Shown here: positions 1 through 7,534 of the stretch, piece after piece | Numbering within the stretch: the stretch's first letter is position 1 | Layout: every line of letters begins with the position of its first letter | Origin: DASWOJ01 sp964242415 | Lineage (GTDB): Bacteria; Pseudomonadota; Alphaproteobacteria; Acetobacterales; Acetobacteraceae | DNA length: 45,323 nt | Assembly: GCA_964242415.1 (NCBI GenBank) | Contig: CAXTAT010000037.1 | Span: forward strand, 1 to 45,323 | Reading direction: 5' to 3' | Program-made: the position numbers and the translations under genes | The notes under the pieces: generated by a model | The model's input: only the letters and a program-made list of their open reading frames with translations | Database searches by the model: none | Told to the model about the DNA's origin: nothing

Positions 1-2
1 TC

Positions 3-611
3 GGCTTCGGCTCGCAGAAGCTGGTGCAGGACCTGATCACCGGGCTGTTCCTGCTGCTGGAGAACGCGATGCAGGTCGGCGATGTCGTGACGCTCGGCGG
101 GCTGAGCGGCACGGTGGAGGCGCTGTCGATCCGCACCATACGGCTGCGGGCGCTGGATGGGGCGGTGCACATCATCCCGTTCAGCGCCGTTACCACCGTC
201 ACCAACCAGACGCGGGATTACGGCTATGCGCTGCTGGACATCAGCGTCGGGCTGAACGAGGAGCCTGGCCCGGTGATCGACGTCGTGCGCGACCTGGCGG
301 CGGAGATGCGGTCCGATCCGAAGTGGGCGTCGCTGATCCTGGACGCGCTGGATATCATGGGCGTGGACCGGTTCATCGATCTGGCCTGGGTGCTGCGGGT
401 GCGGCTGAAGACGCAGCCGGCCAGCCGGTGGTCAGTGGCGCGGGAGCTGAACCGCCGGGTCAAGGAGCGGTTCGACAAGCTGGGCATCGAAAGCCCCCTG
501 ACCTCGAACCGTGCGCTGAGCAGCATCCCGCCGCCGGTCGCCGAGCCGGCCGGGGCGACGGCGGCGGAGCCAGTGAAGGCAGCGGCGCCCTTGAAGGAAC
601 GAGTGGGATGA
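3..611 (+). CDS. MscS-family mechanosensitive channel, C-terminal part (5' end outside window)
   Basis: The frame is open from the first bases of the window, so the gene starts upstream. The first visible residues (GFGSQKLVQDLITGLF) are the Gly/Ala-rich pore-lining helix and following segment of MscS channels. Next come the beta domain (about residues 20-75, MQVGDVVTLGGLSGTVEAL, then HIIPFSAVTTVTN) and the mixed alpha/beta C-terminal domain. MscS proteins open under membrane tension in the inner membrane and release solutes on osmotic downshock. The tail is Ala/Pro/Glu-rich (PPPVAEPAGATAAEPVKAAAP) and probably disordered. The sensor and first transmembrane helices are missing, so the subfamily cannot be set. 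The stop overlaps the ATG of the following dioxygenase gene (ATGA), implying cotranscription. Family call is secure from the pore and beta-domain motifs. Confidence 0.9.
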   Translation, partial: GFGSQKLVQDLITGLFLLLENAMQVGDVVTLGGLSGTVEALSIRTIRLRALDGAVHIIPFSAVTTVTNQTRDYGYALLDISVGLNEEPGPVIDVVRDLAAEMRSDPKWASLILDALDIMGVDRFIDLAWVLRVRLKTQPASRWSVARELNRRVKERFDKLGIESPLTSNRALSSIPPPVAEPAGATAAEPVKAAAPLKERVG

Positions 612-1393
612 CAGGCTTGGACATGGCGGGCTTGGGCAAGGCGGACCCGGACACGGTGGGCCTTGAGGCGGTTGGCCCGGCCGCCTGGGCTGGTGCGCTG
701 CGCGAGGCGGGCTTCGTGTTCGTGCACGGGCCGGACATGGGCGCCGTGCTGGCCGCGGCCGGGCTGCAGGACTGGGACGGGTTTGCCCGGAGCTGGGACG
801 ACCTCGGGATGGACACCTACATGGCCGATGGCGGGCGATACCGGAAGCGCCGCCATGCCGCATTCGCCGTGTCGGCTGCCGGCGTGCAGCGCAAGCCGGC
901 GCAGCCGCACTACCAAAGCCGCGACTTCAATGCGCTCAATGGCGGCATCGCCCGCTGGTTCGATCCGGTGACCGACGCCGCCGCGGACGGCCCGGCGTTC
1001 CAGGCCATCCTGCGCACCTGCCACGCCCTGTTCGACGGCCTTACCCCGGCGGCGGCCTGGCACGTCGAGGCGCACCAGTTCCGCATCGAGGCACGGCCGG
1101 GCCAGTCGGGCCAGCCGACGCCGGAGGGGATGCACCAGGACGGGGTCGATTGGGTGCTGGTGCTGATGGTCGGCCGCGTCAACATCGCCTCCGGCACCAC
1201 CAGCATCCACGGGCTGGACCGGGGGCTGCTGGGCAGCTTCACCCTGGAGGCGCCGATGGACGCGGCCCTGGTGGACGACCACCGGGTGTTCCATGGGGTG
1301 ACGCCGGTGCAGCCGCTGGACCCGGCCCGGCCAGCGCACCGCGACGTGCTGGTGCTGACGTTCCGGCGGGAGACCGCGCCTATAGCCGCCTGA
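608..1393 (+). CDS. 2-oxoglutarate/Fe(II)-dependent dioxygenase family protein
   Basis: A protein of 261 residues. The ATG at 608 overlaps the stop of the MscS gene and gives the size usual for this family. An H176-x-D178 pair (GMHQDGVDW) and a distal H229 (HRVFHGVTP) form the expected iron-binding facial triad. Arginines at 245 (AHRDVLV) and 253-254 are candidates for binding the 2-oxoglutarate carboxylate. The pattern matches the 2OG-Fe dioxygenase family that includes bacterial free L-isoleucine 4-hydroxylase and proteins once annotated as biofilm-related. Activity would be hydroxylation of a small substrate, perhaps an amino acid; the substrate cannot be read from sequence. It is probably cytoplasmic, with no signal peptide seen. 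Its 3' end overlaps the convergent methyltransferase gene by 14 bases. Confidence 0.8.
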   Translation: MTGLDMAGLGKADPDTVGLEAVGPAAWAGALREAGFVFVHGPDMGAVLAAAGLQDWDGFARSWDDLGMDTYMADGGRYRKRRHAAFAVSAAGVQRKPAQPHYQSRDFNALNGGIARWFDPVTDAAADGPAFQAILRTCHALFDGLTPAAAWHVEAHQFRIEARPGQSGQPTPEGMHQDGVDWVLVLMVGRVNIASGTTSIHGLDRGLLGSFTLEAPMDAALVDDHRVFHGVTPVQPLDPARPAHRDVLVLTFRRETAPIAA

Positions 1394-2276
1394 GCACGAA
1401 GGCGTCCTGTCCCAGGCTGGCCGTGTCCACGGCCAGCAGCGCGAAGGGAAGCTGGCGCCGCTGGATCAGCCGGGTCAGCGCCGCCTCACTGACGAACGCC
1501 TCGCCATACAGCAGCGACTGGCCGCTGGTGAACCACACGAACTCGCCGCGGCGATATTCCAGGATGCGCTGCTCGATGGACCCGGCGGCGTCGAGGCAGA
1601 CCGCCGAGTACCAGTCGATCCCATGCCCGCGTTGCCGCGCGGCGGCGTCGTCCTGCAGGCGACGCAGGAAGCGGTCCCCCCAGGTCGTGAGCACGCAAAA
1701 CCCGCCGGGCACCAGCACGCGCGCCAGCTCCTGCAGCCACGACGCCGCCGAGGCCGGGGACAGGTGGGAGAACACCGACCAACTGCAGGCCAGGTCGAAG
1801 AACTGCCCGGGCAGGCGTCCGGTCGGCGTCGAGGCGTCCGACAGGAACGCGACGTAGGGGTTCAGCGACCGTGCCAGGGTGCAGAACCGGAAGTCCGGCT
1901 CGAAGCCGTACAGGTCGGCGAACTCGAAGTCCCGCATGAAGGGACGGATCGTCCGCCCCCAGCCGGAGCCGAAGTCCAGGATGCGCTTGCCGAGGGCGGC
2001 CGGGGCCGTGCGGTAGGTGTTCGCCTTGACGAAGCGGAAGAAGTCCGCCGCCTCGGCGACGGCGTTGGCCCCGAAGCTGCCGTGGATGTGGCGCTGCACG
2101 TCGTCGTTCGGGAAGGCGGGGAACTGCACCCCGGCGATGACGGGCTCGGTGATGGAGCGTGCGAGCAGACCGCACCAGTCCTCGTCCGACAGGGCGCCGA
2201 ACCGCTCCCGGAACACGTTGCGGCCATCGCGCGGCACGAGGTCGTAGGTGATTGGGGGAACGTGGCGGTCGGTCAT
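1380..2276 (-). CDS. class I SAM-dependent methyltransferase, coupled to the upstream histidine kinase gene
   Basis: A protein of 298 residues. The ATG at 2276 overlaps the kinase stop codon (ATGA). An open extension runs further upstream but lies inside the kinase gene. The SAM-binding glycine loop is clear (ILDFGSGWGRTIRPF), followed by an acidic motif (DLYGFEPD), a motif IV-like segment (FDLACSWSVFSHLSP) and a post-motif segment (ELARVLVPGGFCVLTTW). This is the Rossmann core of class I methyltransferases. The substrate is not evident; similar proteins act on small molecules, lipids or glycans. As the last gene of a DegP-regulator-kinase operon it is probably expressed under envelope-stress control, which is inference from position. 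It converges on the dioxygenase gene and overlaps its 3' end by 14 bases. Confidence 0.82.
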   Translation of the reverse strand: MTDRHVPPITYDLVPRDGRNVFRERFGALSDEDWCGLLARSITEPVIAGVQFPAFPNDDVQRHIHGSFGANAVAEAADFFRFVKANTYRTAPAALGKRILDFGSGWGRTIRPFMRDFEFADLYGFEPDFRFCTLARSLNPYVAFLSDASTPTGRLPGQFFDLACSWSVFSHLSPASAASWLQELARVLVPGGFCVLTTWGDRFLRRLQDDAAARQRGHGIDWYSAVCLDAAGSIEQRILEYRRGEFVWFTSGQSLLYGEAFVSEAALTRLIQRRQLPFALLAVDTASLGQDAFVLRRL

Positions 2277-3718
2277 GGCATGACGCTTCTTGGGCTTGGT
2301 GCGTCCTGGGCCGCCGGATGGCTGGGACCGGCGCCCGGCCAAGCGGGGGCGCCCAAGGTCAACACGGCCCGCAGGCCCGGCCCGTTATCGGCCAGCGCCA
2401 GCGTGCCGCCGTGCAGGTGCGCCACCGCCTGCACCAGTGTCAGGCCCAGGCCGAAGCCCGGGGTGTGCCGCGCAGCCTCGCCGCGGAAGAAGCGTTCCGC
2501 CGCCCGGGCGTGGTCGGCCGGCAGGATGCCCGGCCCGGTGTCGGTGACCGCCACCTGCACCGCCGCGCTGGCCCGGTCCCCCGCCAAGGTGCCCGCCAAG
2601 GTGCCCGCCAAGGTGATGGTCCCGCCCGGCGGGGAGAACTTGATCGCGTTGTCCAGCAGGTTCGCCACCGCCTGGCCGATCAGCTCGGCGTCCCCCTGCA
2701 GCGGCAGCGCCTCGGGCACGTGCAGGATCAGCCGCAGCCCGTGCTCCTCCACCGCAGCGCCGTACAGCTCCGCCATGCCGGCCAGCAGCGGCGCGGCGTC
2801 CAGCGGCGCGAAGGCGGAGCGGCGCGCCCCGGCCTCGATCTCCGCGATCCGCAGCAGCGCCTGGAAGATGGCGGTGATGCCGTCCAGGTCGGCCACGGCG
2901 CGCTCCACCGCGGCCTGCAGGTCGGCGGCGGAGCCAGCGTGGGCGGCGGCGTCCTCCAGCCGGGCGCGGGCGCGGGTGATCGGGGTCCGCAAGTCGTGGG
3001 CGATGGCATTGCCGACCTGGCGCACCCCGTCCATCAGGACGGCGATGCGGTCCAGCATGTCGTTGATCCCCGCGGCCACCTGGTCGAACTCGTCGCCGCG
3101 GCCGGACAGCCGCACGCGTTGGCTGAGGTCGCCGCCGTGGATCGCCGCTGCGGTCGCCGCGACGCCGCCCAGCATGCGGCGGAACAGCCGGCGCACCGCC
3201 AGCCCGCCCAGCGTGCCCAGCGCGGCCCCGAGCAGCAGCGCCCAGGCCAGGGTGTCGGTCAGCAGGCCGCGCAGCGCCGCCCGGGCCTGCACGTCGCGCC
3301 CGACCAGCAGGGCGTAGCCGCCGGGCAGCTCGAAGCGGTGCAGCCGGGCCAGGCTGGCATGGCCGTCGCGTTGGACGGCGATCTCGTAGGTGGAGCCGAC
3401 GCTCTGCACCTCTGCCGGCCAGGACCCCAGGTTGCCGACGACGCTGCGGCCGGACGGGTCGAGCACCAGGTAGAGCGCGTCCGGATCGACGTTGGCGGCC
3501 AGGCGGCTTTGGATGGTGGCCAGCAGCGCCGCCGGCCCGCCGTCCTGCCAGCGTTCGGCGAGGCCCTGCGCGTCGGCGCGGATCGCTGCGTCCACCTGGC
3601 CGGCCAGCAGCGCGGTGATGGCCCACCACAGGAACAGCACCAGGGCGAGCGCGCTGGCCCCGAACAGCCCGCCATAGGCCAGCGCCAGCCGTACCCCGGC
3701 GGAGCGCAGGACCCGCAT
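2273..3718 (-). CDS. two-component sensor histidine kinase (membrane-bound)
   Basis: A protein of 481 residues with a transmembrane helix near 12-38, a periplasmic sensor region of about 115 residues, a second helix near 155-177, then a HAMP segment (about 178-232). The dimerisation/phosphoacceptor box carries H241 (NAIAHDLRTPITRA). The ATPase domain has an N box (NLLDNAIKFSP, N356), a G1 box (DTGPGI, about 393) and a G2 box (GFGLGLTLV). The HDLRTPIT variant is common in kinases encoded beside DegP-like proteases. Between the N and G1 boxes are three LAGT units encoded by a 12-bp tandem repeat. It lies downstream of the OmpR-type regulator gene, separated by 163 bases that hold a long hairpin repeat, and its stop overlaps the methyltransferase start. 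It presumably phosphorylates that regulator. Confidence 0.93.
   Translation of the reverse strand: MRVLRSAGVRLALAYGGLFGASALALVLFLWWAITALLAGQVDAAIRADAQGLAERWQDGGPAALLATIQSRLAANVDPDALYLVLDPSGRSVVGNLGSWPAEVQSVGSTYEIAVQRDGHASLARLHRFELPGGYALLVGRDVQARAALRGLLTDTLAWALLLGAALGTLGGLAVRRLFRRMLGGVAATAAAIHGGDLSQRVRLSGRGDEFDQVAAGINDMLDRIAVLMDGVRQVGNAIAHDLRTPITRARARLEDAAAHAGSAADLQAAVERAVADLDGITAIFQALLRIAEIEAGARRSAFAPLDAAPLLAGMAELYGAAVEEHGLRLILHVPEALPLQGDAELIGQAVANLLDNAIKFSPPGGTITLAGTLAGTLAGDRASAAVQVAVTDTGPGILPADHARAAERFFRGEAARHTPGFGLGLTLVQAVAHLHGGTLALADNGPGLRAVLTLGAPAWPGAGPSHPAAQDAPSPRSVMP
2583..2614. repeat. 12-bp tandem repeat inside the kinase ATPase domain
   Basis: The unit GCCAAGGTGCCC occurs twice in full and is followed by a partial third copy. 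On the coding (minus) strand it encodes Thr-Leu-Ala-Gly units, seen as LAGTLAGTLAG at about residues 370-380. Because the unit is 12 bp, copy-number change would keep the reading frame. Confidence 0.9.
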
Positions 3719-3742
3719 CTATGGCCTGATCGCCATGAACGT

Positions 3743-3839
3743 CGTCATTGCGAGCCGCTTGGCGAAGCAATCCAGGGGCGGCCGGCGCGGTTCTTGCCGC
3801 CCCTGGATTGCCGCGCCGCAAGCGCGGCTCGCAATGACG
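3743..3839. repeat. GTCATTGCGAG-type inverted repeat, full hairpin copy
   Basis: The left end CGTCATTGCGAGCCG is matched by the right end GCGGCTCGCAATGACG, and the inner segments CAATCCAGGGGCGGC and GCCGCCCCTGGATTG also pair. Together they form a long imperfect palindrome of about 97 bp with a loop of a dozen bases. It lies inside the regulator-kinase intergenic space of a minus-strand operon, so its RNA would fold into a strong hairpin. A second full copy is at 5861-5969 and partial copies at 19709 and 27033. Confidence 0.9.
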
Positions 3840-3881
3840 TGGGGCTTGCGGTCCATACGGCGTTTCCGTTCAGGGCACGCC

Positions 3882-4559
3882 TCAACTCGCCCGTAGCATG
3901 TAGCCGGCGCTGCGGACGGTATGGATCAGCGCCGTGTCGAACGGCTTGTCGATCTTCTGCCGCAGGCGGGAGACATGCACGTCGATGACGTTGGTCTGCG
4001 GGTCGAAGTGCAGGTCCCACACGCCCTCCAGCAGCATGGTGCGGGTCACGACCTGGCCGGCGTGACGCATCAGGTATTCCAGCAGACGGAACTCGCGCGG
4101 CTGCAGGTCGATGCGCTGGCCGTGGCGATGCACGGCGCGGGAGAGCAGGTCCATCTCCAGGTCGCCCACCTGCAGCCGCGTGTCAGGCCCGGCGGCGCGG
4201 CCGCGGCGCAGCAGCGCCTCCACCCGGGCGAGCAGCTCGCTGAAGGCGAAGGGCTTGGCCAGGTAGTCGTCGCCGCCGGCCTTCAGCCCGCGCACCCGCT
4301 CGTCCACGCCGGCCATCGCCGACAGGAACAGCACGGGGGTGTGGTTGTCCTGGGCGCGCAGGGTCTCCAGCACGCGCAGGCCGTCGGTGCCGCCGGGCAG
4401 CATGCGGTCCAGGATGATGGCGTCGAACGCCTCGCTGGCGGCCAGGAACAGGCCGTCGCGCCCGGTGGCGGCGTGTTCGGCGACATGCCCGGCCTCTCGC
4501 AAGCCCTTCAGCACGAAGCCCGCCACGTCCTTGTCGTCCTCGACGAGCAGGATGCGCAT
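3882..4559 (-). CDS. OmpR/PhoB-family response regulator
   Basis: A protein of 225 residues. The receiver domain (1-115) has the acidic pair (VEDDKD), phosphoacceptor D51 (IILDRMLPGG), a conserved Ser (FLSAM) and K102 (YLAKPF). The winged-helix DNA-binding domain (about 127-223) has the usual features (LQPREFRLLEYLMRHAG, then VDVHVSRLRQKID and IHTVRSAGYML). It should bind direct repeats in promoters as a dimer when phosphorylated by the adjacent kinase. It follows the protease gene by 30 bases, so the two are probably cotranscribed. No strong Shine-Dalgarno precedes the ATG; instead the junction holds three 14-bp imperfect repeats. Local order suggests envelope-stress sensing, but which known system it matches cannot be decided from sequence alone. 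Confidence 0.95.
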   Translation of the reverse strand: MRILLVEDDKDVAGFVLKGLREAGHVAEHAATGRDGLFLAASEAFDAIILDRMLPGGTDGLRVLETLRAQDNHTPVLFLSAMAGVDERVRGLKAGGDDYLAKPFAFSELLARVEALLRRGRAAGPDTRLQVGDLEMDLLSRAVHRHGQRIDLQPREFRLLEYLMRHAGQVVTRTMLLEGVWDLHFDPQTNVIDVHVSRLRQKIDKPFDTALIHTVRSAGYMLRAS

Positions 4560-4601
4560 GATCAGTTGGGTGACATTAACTGGGCGACACTAACTGGGCG
4601 A
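4560..4601. repeat. three 14-bp imperfect direct repeats at the protease-regulator junction
   Basis: On the minus strand the units are TCGCCCAGTTAGTG, TCGCCCAGTTAATG and TCACCCAACTGATC, head to tail. They cover the end of the protease gene (its TAG lies in the first unit) and reach the regulator start codon. They could be a duplication of a translation junction or a binding site for the regulator; the sequence does not decide. Confidence 0.8.
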
Positions 4602-5711
4602 TTCTGCCGGGCGGCGGCCGACCGTTACCGGCACCTCCAGCGTTTGCCCGGCCCGGCGGACCACCAGGCGGACGCCGTTGCCGGGCGGGGTGGCGGCGAC
4701 GGCGCGGATCAGGCTGCGGGCGCTGTCCACCCGGTCGCCGTTCACCGACATCACGACATCGCCGGGCCGCAGCCCGGCGCGGGCAGCCGGGCCGGTGCGG
4801 TCGATCCCCGCGATGGCGACGCCGCCGCCGGCCACCCGGCCGGTGGCGCCCTGCACGTCCTGCACCGATACGCCGAGCCAGCCGCGGTCGATGCGCCCCT
4901 TGTCGCGCAGGTCGGCGACGATGCGTTGCGCGATCTCGCTGGGCACCGCGAAGCCGATGCCGACCGACCCGCCAGTGGGGGACACGATGGCGGTGTTCAC
5001 CGCGACCACCTGGCCTTCCATGTTGAAGGTGGGGCCGCCGGAGTTGCCGGGGTTGATCGGCGCGTCGATCTGCAGGAAGTCGTCGAACGGCCCGGCGCCG
5101 ATGTCGCGCCCGCGCGCCGAGATGATCCCCGCCGTGATCGAAGTGCCGACGCCAAACGGGTTGCCAGCGGCCAGAATCCAGTCGCCGACCTCGGCCGCGT
5201 TGCTGTCGCCCCACAGCACGTAGGGCAGCGGCGTCGGGCTGTTCACGCGGATGACGGCGATGTCCGTAAGGTCGTCCGAGCCGATCAGCCGGGCCGGCAA
5301 TTCGGTGCCGTCCGACAGGGCGACGATGATCTTGTCGGCCTTACCCACGACGTGGTTGTTGGTGACGATCAGGCCGCTGGGGTCGATGATGAAGCCGGAG
5401 CCGGCGCCGAGCACCTGCTCCCTGCGGCCCCGGAAGCGGTCGCGGAACTGCTTTTCGAACGGGGTGCCGCGCAGCTCTGGCGGCATGACGGCGCTGACGT
5501 CCGCAGGAGCCTGGGCCTCGGTGACGGTGATGTTGACCACCGCGGGCACGACGCGCTTGACCAAGGGAGCGAAGCTGAATGGGGCGCCGCCGCTGGTGCG
5601 TCCCGAGCCTTGAACCCGCACGGCCTGGGCCTTGGCGACCTGGGTGGGCGCAGCGCAGCCGGACACCAGCAGGGCGGCAGCGGCGATCGCGGCGCGAAGG
5701 GTGCGGTTCAT
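4590..5711 (-). CDS. DegP/HtrA-like serine protease, predicted lipoprotein, one PDZ domain
   Basis: A protein of 373 residues. The ATG at 5711 follows a good Shine-Dalgarno (AGGAG) and starts a signal peptide ending in a lipobox (LLVSGC, C19) with Ala at +2. The protein is therefore predicted to be lipid-anchored, probably at the outer membrane. The trypsin-like domain carries the triad H120 (VTNNHVV), D150 (DLTDIAV) and S224 (NPGNSGGP). A single PDZ domain follows (about 280-365, RGWLGVSVQDVQ and AGLRPGDVVMSVNG). HtrA proteases degrade or refold damaged envelope proteins. At 373 residues with one PDZ domain it is closer in layout to DegS than to two-PDZ DegP, but it lacks a transmembrane anchor. 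It is the first gene of a four-gene operon with a two-component system. Confidence 0.92.
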   Translation of the reverse strand: MNRTLRAAIAAAALLVSGCAAPTQVAKAQAVRVQGSGRTSGGAPFSFAPLVKRVVPAVVNITVTEAQAPADVSAVMPPELRGTPFEKQFRDRFRGRREQVLGAGSGFIIDPSGLIVTNNHVVGKADKIIVALSDGTELPARLIGSDDLTDIAVIRVNSPTPLPYVLWGDSNAAEVGDWILAAGNPFGVGTSITAGIISARGRDIGAGPFDDFLQIDAPINPGNSGGPTFNMEGQVVAVNTAIVSPTGGSVGIGFAVPSEIAQRIVADLRDKGRIDRGWLGVSVQDVQGATGRVAGGGVAIAGIDRTGPAARAGLRPGDVVMSVNGDRVDSARSLIRAVAATPPGNGVRLVVRRAGQTLEVPVTVGRRPAESPS

Positions 5712-6136
5712 GGGGCAGGCTCCTGGAACAAACGCTGGCGCGGGATGGGGCGAAGCCAGCCCAACAGGAAGCTTGGCGCGCGTCCACCCCTGATCTGCCC
5801 TGGCCCTGATAGACGCTGATTTGACACGCTGATTTGGCCGGCCTGTGCTCCGGGTGCCGCCGTCATGGCGAGGAGCGCTTGCGGCGCGGCCATCCAGGTG
5901 GTCGAGGATCGCGCTGGCGACGCTGGCGACCCCTGGATTGCCGCGCCGCAAGCGCGGCTCGCAATGACGGCGCTAACCTGTCTGGTCAAAGCACCCCCAA
6001 GTGGCTTAGGTCAGCGGCTATGACCCTCGCCCTCATACAAAGGTGGGGAGGCAGGCGGCACGGTCTTCAAGCGATGACCCTGGCGCCGGGCTGGGGCTAC
6101 TTGGAAGAGCGGCGGCGCCCGCCTAGTCTGCCCGCC
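5712..6136. other. 425-bp divergent intergenic region between the degP-like gene and thrC
   Basis: The region should hold the promoters of both divergent units. It contains an 11-bp direct repeat (ACGCTGATTTG at 5813 and 5826, 13 bp apart) and the second full GTCATTGCGAG hairpin (5861-5969). A TTGACA at 5821 has no convincing -10 partner. An in-frame ATG at 6074 would extend thrC by 21 codons but lies before the conserved start. I see no other gene here. Confidence 0.6.
5861..5969. repeat. GTCATTGCGAG-type inverted repeat, second full copy
   Basis: The right arm (from CCTGGATTGCCGCG to GCTCGCAATGACG) is identical to the corresponding part of the copy at 3743-3839. The left arm is more diverged (CGTCATGGCGAGGAGCGC). 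The loop is longer, with a small GCGCTGGCGACGCTGGCGAC duplication. It lies in the divergent degP-thrC region. Confidence 0.85.
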
Positions 6137-7534
6137 ATGCAATACATCTCCACCCGCGGGCAAGCGCCCATGCTCGACTTCGCCGGCGTGTTGCTGGCTG
6201 GGCTGGCGGAGGATGGCGGGCTGTATGTGCCCGACGCCTGGCCGCATCTGTCCCATGCCGACCTGCGCGCCCTGCGCGGCCTGCCGTACCACGAGGTCGC
6301 CGCCCGGGTGCTGCGCCTGTTCGTCGGCGACGCTATCCCCTCGGACGTGCTGCATGGCATGACCCGGGACGCCTATGCCGGGTTCCGCCACCCGGCCGTG
6401 GTGCCGCTGGTGCAGCTTGATGCAGACCTGTGGACGCAGGAGCTGTTCCACGGCCCGACGCTGGCGTTCAAGGACCTGGCGATGCAGGTGCTCGGCCGCA
6501 TGTTCGACTACGTGCTGGCGCGCGAGGGGCGGCGGGTCACCATCGTCGGCGCCACGTCGGGCGACACCGGGTCGGCCGCCATCGAGGCCTGCCGCGACCG
6601 CCGGGCCGTGGACGTGGTGATCCTGCACCCGCAGGGCCGCACCAGCGAGGTGCAGCGCCGGCAGATGACCACCGTGCAGGCGCCCAACATCGCCAACATC
6701 GCCGTGGACGGCACCTTCGACGACTGCCAGGACCTGGTGAAGGCGATGTTCGCCGACGCCCCATTCCGCCGGGACCTGCGCCTGTCGGCGGTGAACAGCA
6801 TCAACTGGGCGCGCATCGCGGCGCAGGTGCCGTACTATGTGTTTGCCGCACTGGCCCTCGGCGCGCCGGAGCGGGAGGTGGCGTTCAGCGTCCCCACGGG
6901 GAACTTCGGCAACGTGCTCGCCGCCTGGGCGGCCCGGCGCATGGGGGTGCCAATCGCCCGCCTGATCGTCGCCAGCAACCGCAACGACATCCTGGCCCGC
7001 TTCCTCGACGCCAACGACATGAGCATCCGCGGCGTCGAGCCGAGCCTGTCGCCCAGCATGGACATCCAGGTCAGCAGCAACTTCGAGCGCCTGCTGTTCG
7101 AGCTGCTGGACCGCGACCCCGCCGCGACCGCCGCGGCCATGCAGGGCTTCCGCAGCACGGGCCACATGGGGGTGCCCGATGCCGCCTGGAGCCGCGCCCG
7201 CACGGTGATGCACGGCTTCCGCCTGGACGACGCCGGGACCGAGGCCGAGATCCGCCGCCTGTTTGCCCAGGGGTACCTTGCCGACCCGCACACCGCCATC
7301 GGCATCGCCGCCGCCCGCGCGCTGCCGTGCCGGCATGTGCCCGTCGTCGCCGCCGCCACCGCGCACCCGGCCAAGTTCCCCGACGCCATGCAGCGCGCCA
7401 CCGGCCTGCGCCCCCCGCTGCCCCCGGCGCTGGCCGACCTATATGAGCGTACGGAACGCTTCACAACCGCGCCGAACAGCCTGGACGCCGTCGAGGCCCA
7501 GGTCCGCGCCTTCAGCCATAGGAACGCCGCATGA
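6137..7534 (+). CDS. thrC: threonine synthase
   Basis: A protein of 465 residues. It converts O-phospho-L-homoserine to L-threonine with pyridoxal phosphate, the last step of threonine synthesis. The start at 6137 is set by the family N-terminus (MQYISTRGQAP), although no clear Shine-Dalgarno is seen. The PLP lysine is K112 (TLAFKDLAMQ), the phosphate-binding loop follows (GATSGDTGSAA), and further family motifs are present (VNSINWARI, VPTGNFGN, SNRNDIL). Its length fits the long bacterial/fungal type of threonine synthase. The stop overlaps the ATG of the M16 protease gene, an arrangement common in alphaproteobacteria. Confidence 0.97.
   Translation: MQYISTRGQAPMLDFAGVLLAGLAEDGGLYVPDAWPHLSHADLRALRGLPYHEVAARVLRLFVGDAIPSDVLHGMTRDAYAGFRHPAVVPLVQLDADLWTQELFHGPTLAFKDLAMQVLGRMFDYVLAREGRRVTIVGATSGDTGSAAIEACRDRRAVDVVILHPQGRTSEVQRRQMTTVQAPNIANIAVDGTFDDCQDLVKAMFADAPFRRDLRLSAVNSINWARIAAQVPYYVFAALALGAPEREVAFSVPTGNFGNVLAAWAARRMGVPIARLIVASNRNDILARFLDANDMSIRGVEPSLSPSMDIQVSSNFERLLFELLDRDPAATAAAMQGFRSTGHMGVPDAAWSRARTVMHGFRLDDAGTEAEIRRLFAQGYLADPHTAIGIAAARALPCRHVPVVAAATAHPAKFPDAMQRATGLRPPLPPALADLYERTERFTTAPNSLDAVEAQVRAFSHRNAA

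Noticed and set aside
5821..5849. TTGACA as a -35 element for thrC
   Set aside because: At 17 bp the -10 position reads TGTGCT, a poor match, and the site is 300 bp from the gene.
6074..6136. Upstream in-frame ATG extending thrC by 21 residues
   Set aside because: Threonine synthases begin at the M-x-Y-I-S-T-R-G segment, and the extension is low-complexity.
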